DNA of 5,622 nucleotides from an uncultured Collinsella sp. (GTDB lineage Bacteria; Actinomycetota; Coriobacteriia; Coriobacteriales; Coriobacteriaceae): the NCBI GenBank assembly GCA_900545615.1, contig UQZM01000082.1, positions 1 through 5,622 on the forward strand. Reading direction: 5' to 3'. Of this stretch, positions 1 to 5,622 are shown in pieces. A model generated the notes under the pieces. It was not told where the DNA came from. It ran no database searches and worked only from the letters and a program-made list of their open reading frames with translations. Made by a program: the position numbers and the translations under genes. Within the stretch, counting starts at the first letter, position 1, and each line of letters starts with the position of its first letter.

Positions 1-68
1 AAAAGATCGAGTCGTCCTCGCAGACGCTCAAGCGGGAATACCTCGATACATACGAAGGAGGCGAATGA
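1..68 (+). CDS. 3' end of an unidentified upstream gene (partial)
   Basis: The frame ending at the TGA at 66-68 is open back to the window edge and gives a hydrophilic C-terminus ending LKREYLDTYEGGE. It looks more protein-like than the other open frame here, which is rich in Arg and Ser. The Shine-Dalgarno sequence of the next gene (AAGGAGG, 55-61) lies inside its last codons and its stop is one base before the next ATG. That is the usual arrangement of two co-translated genes, so this gene and the small secreted protein are probably in one operon. About 21 codons are too few to assign a family, and no function is proposed. Confidence 0.5.
   Translation, partial: KIESSSQTLKREYLDTYEGGE
55..61 (+). 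promoter_or_regulatory. Shine-Dalgarno of the small secreted-protein gene
   Basis: AAGGAGG is a near-perfect ribosome binding site placed 8 bases before the ATG at 70. An earlier ATG at 65 is only 3 bases from it and opens a two-codon frame (ATG ACA TGA), so the site supports the start at 70. Confidence 0.8.
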
Positions 69-69
69 C

Positions 70-414
70 ATGAAACTATTTGAACAGCTGAAGCCCAATG
101 CGTCGTGCATGGCTGTCTACGCCATCCTCGTGGCAACGGCTTTATGCGGAATCGCGGCACCCGTCTATGCGCTCAACGGGGAGAAAGGCGATGTCGAACC
201 CGCGTACATGGCTTCGACGGTTAAGGACCGGTACAAAGCCTTCTCTGGAGACACGTTTTACGTAGCAGAGTACGACACGACCTACCGTCAGCTTCGCTAC
301 AACAAGGGCTACGACTATCTAGGCGCAGAGGCAATCAGCTATACGTCGGGTTGGTACGGCCCCAACTATGGACACATAACCCAGTTCAAGTGTAACTACC
401 GTGTGTACAACTAA
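70..414 (+). CDS. Small secreted tyrosine-rich protein, family unknown
   Basis: The product is 114 residues. The N-terminus reads as a Sec signal peptide: Lys/Glu-containing n-region (1-9), hydrophobic stretch about 14-30 (AVYAILVATALCGIAA), and a likely signal peptidase I site after VYA at 32-34. The predicted mature chain of about 80 residues is polar and aromatic, with 13 tyrosines, one tryptophan (W95), a single cysteine (C108) and a C-terminal segment containing SGWYGPNYGH (93-102) and ending NYRVYN. It has no transmembrane segment after the signal and no lipobox. The start is fixed by AAGGAGG 8 bases upstream. It is one base downstream of the preceding gene and is followed by a terminator, so it ends the operon. 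Base and codon use look less GC-biased than in rpmE, secA and prfB (TTA, CTA and ATA codons occur), which hints at an accessory gene. Size and secretion would fit a bacteriocin-like peptide such as the lactococcin 972 type, but I see no motif that supports this. Function unknown. Confidence 0.75.
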   Translation: MKLFEQLKPNASCMAVYAILVATALCGIAAPVYALNGEKGDVEPAYMASTVKDRYKAFSGDTFYVAEYDTTYRQLRYNKGYDYLGAEAISYTSGWYGPNYGHITQFKCNYRVYN

Positions 415-428
415 AGCAACCGGCCGGG

Positions 429-464
429 ACGAGGGGTGACGCAAAAGCGTCGCCCCTCGTTTTT
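429..464 (+). terminator. Intrinsic terminator after the small secreted-protein gene
   Basis: A 14-bp stem (429-442 with 447-460, one T-G wobble) closes on an AAAA tetraloop and runs into TTTTT (460-464). It lies 15 bases after the stop codon and is a textbook rho-independent terminator. Confidence 0.93.
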
Positions 465-473
465 AACCATGTC

Positions 474-492
474 AACTGAACCTAGTTCAGTT
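474..492. repeat. 19-bp perfect dyad, operator-like or small hairpin
   Basis: AACTGAAC (474-481) and GTTCAGTT (485-492) are perfect inverted 8-mers around CTA. It sits after the terminator and directly before the 54-bp repeat, and is not present before the second repeat copy. The size and symmetry would suit a dimeric helix-turn-helix regulator, but it is about 200 bases from the rpmE promoter candidate and has no obvious target. Confidence 0.4.
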
Positions 493-493
493 T

Positions 494-547
494 GGTTGAT
501 TTCCGATCTCAGCCGAACACATTGAGCGGAAAGGCCGTTCCCGCAGC
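494..547 (+). repeat. Intergenic dispersed repeat, copy 1
   Basis: This 54-base stretch matches 5568-5621 in the same orientation with 3 differences. The first 30 bases (GGTTGATTTCCGATCTCAGC to ACACATT) are identical, and the differences are at 524, 525 and 530. Both copies lie between genes. Family and function are unknown. It is followed almost at once by the GC-rich hairpin at 556-588, which may belong to the same element. The second copy is cut by the window edge, so that cannot be tested here. Confidence 0.8.
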
Positions 548-555
548 CAGTCGAA

Positions 556-588
556 CGTCCCCGGGGCCCTTCTCAGGCCCCGGGGACG
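556..588. repeat. GC-rich perfect hairpin, possible terminator or repeat terminus
   Basis: A 13-bp perfect inverted repeat (556-568 with 576-588, arm core GTCCCCGGGGCC) encloses a 7-base loop. It is followed by GCATTTTCCC, a poor U-tract, so it could act as a weak terminator. Its position next to the dispersed repeat makes a structured end of that element an equal possibility. Confidence 0.6.
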
Positions 589-668
589 GCATTTTCCCAG
601 TTGAAGGAACGGTGGAGATGTGTTTCGATGGGTCAGATTCGTGTCGTTCCGAAAAGACCGTGAACCTT

Positions 669-697
669 TTGTGGGACACGCGGCGCCGTGGTACCAT
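669..697 (+). promoter_or_regulatory. Promoter candidate for rpmE (extended -10)
   Basis: The -10 box TACCAT (692-697) is preceded directly by TGG, making an extended -10. TTGTGG (669-674) lies exactly 17 bases upstream as a partial -35 box. Transcription would start near 704, giving an rpmE leader of about 78 bases that contains both hairpins described next. Assigned from consensus only. Confidence 0.55.
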
Positions 698-710
698 AGC
701 CGAGTTTGTT

Positions 711-774
711 GTCTTGGTCGGAAACCAAGACGCCTTATGCGCTGATCGGTAACCAGCGCCTGACCAATAAGGAG
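711..774 (+). ncRNA. Probable L31 ribosomal-protein leader with sequestered ribosome binding site
   Basis: Two structures fill the rpmE leader. Hairpin 1 is an 8-bp perfect stem, GTCTTGGT (711-718) with ACCAAGAC (724-731), with loop CGGAA. Hairpin 2 has GCGCTG (739-744) paired with CAGCGC (754-759). It is extended below by CCTTAT (733-738) paired with ATAAGG (767-772) across a 7-base bulge (760-766). ATAAGG includes most of the Shine-Dalgarno sequence TAAGGAG (768-774), so folding would hide the ribosome binding site. Autoregulatory leaders upstream of rpmE are known as a class, and I recall computationally found L31 leader motifs including one from Coriobacteria. Assignment to that motif is from memory and unchecked. 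The inferred mechanism is that L31 binds the leader and stabilises the closed form. The pairing is seen directly; the binding is inference. Confidence 0.62.
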
Positions 775-781
775 TCCTACC

Positions 782-1207
782 ATGAAGCAGGGTATCCATC
801 CCCAGTATGTCGAGTGCACGGTGACGTGCTCCTGCGGCAACACCTTCAAGACGCACGCTACCGTGTCCGAGATGAAGGTTGAGCTTTGCAACGAGTGCCA
901 CCCGTTCTACACCGGCCAGCAGAAGTTCGTCGACACCGGTGGACGCGTCCAGCGCTTCGCCGACAAGTTCGGTGGCGCCGCTGCCGCCCAGCTCAAGAAG
1001 GCCGAGGAGGCCAAGGCTGCCAAGGCTGCCAAGGCTGCTGAGGCCGAGGCCGCTCGCAAGGCCGCCGCTGAGGCTAAGGCTGCCGAGAAGGCTAAGCGTG
1101 CCGCTAAGTTCGCCGAGGAGGCTGCCAAGCAGGCTGCTGAGGCTCCCGCAGAGGCTCCCGTCGAGGAGGCCGCTGCCGAGGCCGAGACCACCGAGGCTGC
1201 TGAGTAA
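782..1207 (+). CDS. rpmE: 50S ribosomal protein L31, zinc-binding type, with long Ala/Lys/Glu tail
   Basis: Residues 1-65 match ribosomal protein L31 (bL31): the MKQGIHPQY start, CSCGN at 16-20, CNECHPFYTG at 36-45 and the TGGRVQRF segment at 52-59. The cysteines C16, C18, C36 and C39 form the CxC...CxxC zinc site, so this is the zinc-containing form, not the zinc-free paralogue. L31 is a large-subunit protein that helps form the bridge to the small subunit. The usual length is about 65-90 residues. Here it is 141, because residues 66-141 add a low-complexity tail of Ala, Lys and Glu with AAKAAKAAEAEAARK-like repeats, becoming acidic at the end (ETTEAAE). The tail is probably helical and charged; its role is unknown. 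The start is fixed by TAAGGAG 7 bases upstream. It has its own promoter candidate, leader and terminator, so it is probably monocistronic. Confidence 0.96.
   Translation: MKQGIHPQYVECTVTCSCGNTFKTHATVSEMKVELCNECHPFYTGQQKFVDTGGRVQRFADKFGGAAAAQLKKAEEAKAAKAAKAAEAEAARKAAAEAKAAEKAKRAAKFAEEAAKQAAEAPAEAPVEEAAAEAETTEAAE
1010..1036 (+). repeat. 9-bp tandem repeat inside the rpmE tail
   Basis: GCCAAGGCT occurs three times in a row, in frame, encoding Ala-Lys-Ala each time (residues 77-85). Such units can expand or contract by slippage, so tail length may vary between strains. Confidence 0.8.
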
Positions 1208-1243
1208 ATAGCTCGCCGCGGAATCACTCGCATTCATGGCATG

Positions 1244-1284
1244 AGGGCCGTGCATCCATTTGGGTGCGCGGCCCTTTTCTTTTT
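1244..1284 (+). terminator. Intrinsic terminator after rpmE
   Basis: A 14-bp stem (1244-1257 with 1262-1275, two T-G wobbles) closes on ATTT and is followed by TTTTCTTTTT. It lies 36 bases after the rpmE stop and should end that transcript, so secA needs its own promoter. Confidence 0.93.
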
Positions 1285-1285
1285 A

Positions 1286-1352
1286 TTGGTGCAAGCCAAC
1301 CTGTCCCCATTGCACCAGATTGGTGCGAAGGGGACAGGTTAGTTTGCACCAA
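1286..1352. repeat. REP-like 67-base compound palindrome
   Basis: Three nested arm pairs fold into one long hairpin. TTGGTGCAA (1286-1294) pairs with TTGCACCAA (1344-1352), AACCTGTCCCC (1298-1308) with GGGGACAGGTT (1330-1340), and GCACCA (1312-1317) with TGGTGC (1321-1326) around a GAT loop. The two internal loops are symmetric, 3 by 3. GGTGC also recurs within each arm, so the element itself looks built from duplicated units. It resembles repetitive extragenic palindromes of the kind moved by Y1-family (REP-associated) transposases. No transposase is present here. Confidence 0.8.
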
Positions 1353-1382
1353 ATGACAGAGAGGCGGCGTTTGCCCAGATAA

Positions 1383-1419
1383 AACCTGCCAAAATAAACC
1401 TGTCCCTTTTTGGCAGGTT
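1383..1419. repeat. Second REP-like hairpin with the shared motif in its loop
   Basis: AACCTGCCAAAA (1383-1394) and TTTTGGCAGGTT (1408-1419) are perfect 12-bp arms. The 13-base loop contains AACCTGTCCC (1397-1406), the same motif as in the neighbouring palindrome. The stem ends in T-rich sequence only within the arm, so it is not a convincing terminator. Confidence 0.75.
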
Positions 1420-1438
1420 GGTCGTAGTTATTACGTGG

Positions 1439-1454
1439 CGGTCGAGGTCGACCG
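1439..1454. promoter_or_regulatory. 16-bp dyad upstream of secA, operator-like
   Basis: CGGTCGA (1439-1445) and TCGACCG (1448-1454) are perfect inverted arms around GG. It ends 27 bases before the -10 candidate at 1482, so it would overlap or adjoin the -35 region. A regulator site is possible but no binding protein can be named. Confidence 0.35.
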
Positions 1455-1481
1455 TATGGGGCGCGCCTTGTTTGGCTAAAG

Positions 1482-1487
1482 TACAAT
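1482..1487 (+). promoter_or_regulatory. Candidate -10 element of the secA-prfB promoter
   Basis: TACAAT matches the -10 consensus at 5 of 6 positions in a locally AT-rich patch, 62 bases before the preferred secA start. No good -35 box lies at the right spacing. A promoter is expected in this gap because rpmE ends in a strong terminator, but its exact place is uncertain. Confidence 0.35.
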
Positions 1488-1535
1488 TATCTGTGTTTAA
1501 CTCGCCCGCAGCTGCACGGCGTGGGCGATGGCCAA

Positions 1536-1541
1536 AAAGGA
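1536..1541 (+). promoter_or_regulatory. Shine-Dalgarno that decides the secA start
   Basis: AAAGGA lies 7 bases before the ATG at 1549. An in-frame ATG at 1528 has no comparable site upstream (the preceding bases are G/C-rich, CACGGCGTGGGCG). The site lies inside the codons that the longer form would use, favouring 1549. Confidence 0.75.
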
Positions 1542-1548
1542 AAACCAC

Positions 1549-4355
<2,807 letters not shown>

Positions 4356-4356
<1 letters not shown>

Positions 4357-5504
4357 TGGCTGAGGCTTTAGAGGTAACGCCCGCCGAGCTGGACGCGTTT
4401 GCGGACCGGCTCGGTGAGGTCGAGTCGTATCTCCACCTGGACGAGAAGCGTACCCGTGTGTTCGAGCTCGAGGCCAAAAGTGTTGCCCCTGGCTTTTGGG
4501 ATGACGCCGACGCCGCCCGTGCCACCATGGAGGAGATCGCGCGCACCAAGGAAGATATCGCTGCCGTGGACACCGCGCGCGGCGAGCTTTCCGATGCCCG
4601 CGCCGCGCTGGAGCTTGCCGAGGAGATGGGGGATGACCCCGACGCCGTCGCCCTTCGCGAGGAGGCTACAGCCACGGCTGAGCGCCTGGCCCGTGCCATC
4701 GATGAGCTTGAGCTTTCGAGCTGGTTTACCGGTGAGTTCGATCACGGCGATGCCATTGTGACCATCAAGCCCGGACAGGGTGGTCTGGAGGCCCAGGACT
4801 GGACCTTCATGCTCTTTAAGATGTATATGAAGTATTGCCAGCGTCGCGGCTGGAAGGTCACCATCAACGACTGTCCCGCGGCCGAGGTCATCGGCATCGA
4901 CCGCGCGACCTTTACCGTCGAGGGCAAGGACGCATTTGGCATGCTGCGCGCCGAGGCCGGTGTCCACCGCTTGGTTCGCATTAGCCCCACCGATGACAAG
5001 AAGCGCCGCCAGACCACGTTTGCCGGCGTCGAGGTCATCCCCGTGCTACCCGATGATATCGACATCGAAATCAGTCCCGATGACATCCGCGTGGACGTGT
5101 ACCACGCGAGCGGCCCGGGCGGTCAGGGCGTTAACACCACCGACTCCGCCGTGCGCGTGACGCATTTCCCCAGCGGCATTGTGGTCACCTGCCAAAACGA
5201 GCGCAGCCAGATCCAGAACAAGGCCGCGTGCATGCAGATCCTCAAGGCTCGCCTGTACGAGATTGAGCTCGAGAAGCGCGCCGAGGCGCTCGATGAGATT
5301 CGCGGACCCAAGACCACGATTGGTTTTGGCAACCAGATTCGCAGCTACGTGCTCTACCCGTACCAGATGGTCAAAGACCTACGCACGGGCGTGGAGACCA
5401 GCAATGTCGAGGCCGTCCTTGACGATGGCGACCTGGACCCGTTTGTTATTGGCTACCATCGTTGGGCCACCGGCAACGCCGATGCAGAAGGCTCGGAGGT
5501 CTAA
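4356..5504 (+). CDS. prfB: Peptide chain release factor 2 (RF2), no programmed frameshift
   Basis: RF2 recognises UGA and UAA in the ribosomal A site and triggers release of the finished peptide. The 382-residue product has the N-terminal helical domain (about 1-115, with PGFWDDADAAR at 45-55), the decoding domain, and the catalytic GGQ at 255-257 (SGPGGQGVNTTDSAVR, 252-267). The C-terminal YPYQMVKDLRTG (334-345) is typical of actinobacterial RF2. The stop-codon-reading tripeptide aligns at 210-212 and reads SPT, where RF2 normally has SPF; R217, R218 and the following QTTF match the RF2 pattern. The gene is one uninterrupted frame. The region that carries the CTT TGA C frameshift site in E. 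coli prfB reads YLHLDE here (25-30), with no in-frame stop, so RF2 autoregulation by frameshifting is absent. Length is slightly above the usual 365 or so, with a short acidic tail. It follows secA with a one-base overlap; secA-prfB adjacency is common in bacteria. Confidence 0.96.
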
Positions 5505-5506
5505 AA

Positions 5507-5529
5507 CATCGGGCGGCTTCAAGCCGATG
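5507..5529 (+). terminator. Weak hairpin after prfB, uncertain terminator
   Basis: CATCGG (5507-5512) and CCGATG (5524-5529) can pair around an 11-base loop that may form an inner GGC/GCC stem. It lies two bases after the prfB stop but has no T-tract, so intrinsic termination here is doubtful. Read-through or termination beyond the window is possible. Confidence 0.3.
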
Positions 5530-5567
5530 CCAAGCCCAACGGTTGGACGGGTTTGTATCCAGAATAA

Positions 5568-5622
5568 GGTTGATTTCCGATCTCAGCCGAACACATTAGG
5601 CGGACAGGCCGTTCCCGCAGCT
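5568..5622 (+). repeat. Intergenic dispersed repeat, copy 2 (cut by window end)
   Basis: Positions 5568-5621 match 494-547 at 51 of 54 bases in the same orientation. The differences are at 5598, 5599 and 5604, and 5622 also differs. The match starts abruptly at GGTTGATTT; the flanks upstream (AGAATAA here, GTTCAGTTT in copy 1) are unrelated, so 494/5568 looks like the true left edge of the unit. Confidence 0.8.

Noticed and set aside
70..414. Calling the small secreted protein a lactococcin 972-type bacteriocin
   Set aside because: Size, signal peptide and aromatic richness fit loosely, but no diagnostic motif is visible and the upstream gene is not identifiable.
606..650. GGAACG and CGTTCC as an inverted repeat in the rpmE upstream region
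   Set aside because: Only six bases per arm with 33 bases between them; expected by chance.
492..752. Open frame in the gap before rpmE
   Set aside because: It begins with TTG, has no ribosome binding site, runs through the dispersed repeat, the GC hairpin and the rpmE promoter, and has no protein-like composition. The repeat's differences (L-S-G-K against L-G-G-Q) do not show coding conservation beyond chance.
509..1255. Long minus-strand open frame opposite rpmE
   Set aside because: It is the complement of the Ala/Lys/Glu-coding tail, giving a Leu/Gly/Ser low-complexity product with no ribosome binding site.
1383..1419. Second REP-like hairpin as an intrinsic terminator
   Set aside because: There is no U-tract after the stem; the T run is inside the stem's right arm. 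The rpmE terminator already lies upstream.
1528..1548. Upstream in-frame ATG as the secA start (seven more residues)
   Set aside because: It has no Shine-Dalgarno sequence, while the ATG at 1549 has AAAGGA at 7 bases and matches the usual SecA N-terminus. The longer form cannot be fully excluded.
4983..4991. Reading the SPT tripeptide as a sign that the gene is RF1 (prfA)
   Set aside because: The flanking sequence, N-terminal domain and C-terminal segment are all RF2-type, and the gene follows secA as prfB usually does.

Overview
The window looks like a chromosomal segment of a high-GC Gram-positive gut bacterium of the class Coriobacteriia, most likely Collinsella or a close relative. This rests on G/C-rich third codon positions, an actinobacterial-type release factor 2 (SGPGGQ-VNTTDSAVR and the C-terminal YPYQMVKDLRT segment), an L31 protein with a long Ala/Lys/Glu tail, and the gene order rpmE - secA - prfB. 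The taxon is inferred from recognition, not from a search.

Layout. Positions 1-68 hold the 3' end of an unidentified gene. One base after its stop codon comes a 114-codon gene for a small, probably secreted, tyrosine-rich protein (70-414), closed by a strong intrinsic terminator (429-464). The 366-base gap before rpmE is crowded. It holds a 19-bp dyad, a roughly 54-bp repeat, a GC-rich hairpin, an extended -10 promoter, and a structured leader whose last stem pairs with the rpmE Shine-Dalgarno sequence. rpmE (782-1207) encodes a zinc-type ribosomal protein L31 with a tail about as long as the ribosomal domain, followed by a strong terminator.

The rpmE-secA gap (about 340 bases) contains two REP-like palindromic elements built on an AACCTGTCCC motif, a 16-bp dyad and a weak promoter candidate. 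secA (start preferred at 1549) and prfB (4356-5504) form a translationally coupled pair sharing one base (TAATG). The window closes with 118 bases that contain a second, edge-truncated copy of the 54-bp repeat in the same orientation.

Biology. The core genes are housekeeping: L31 (ribosome), SecA (the Sec translocation motor) and RF2 (termination at UGA/UAA). The less ordinary points are the likely L31 autoregulatory leader, the SPT tripeptide in RF2 where SPF is expected, RF2 without the classical programmed frameshift, the L31 tail, the repeat families between genes, and the small secreted protein. I found no CRISPR array, tRNA, rRNA, transposase gene or intact mobile element, and no clear undescribed multi-gene system.
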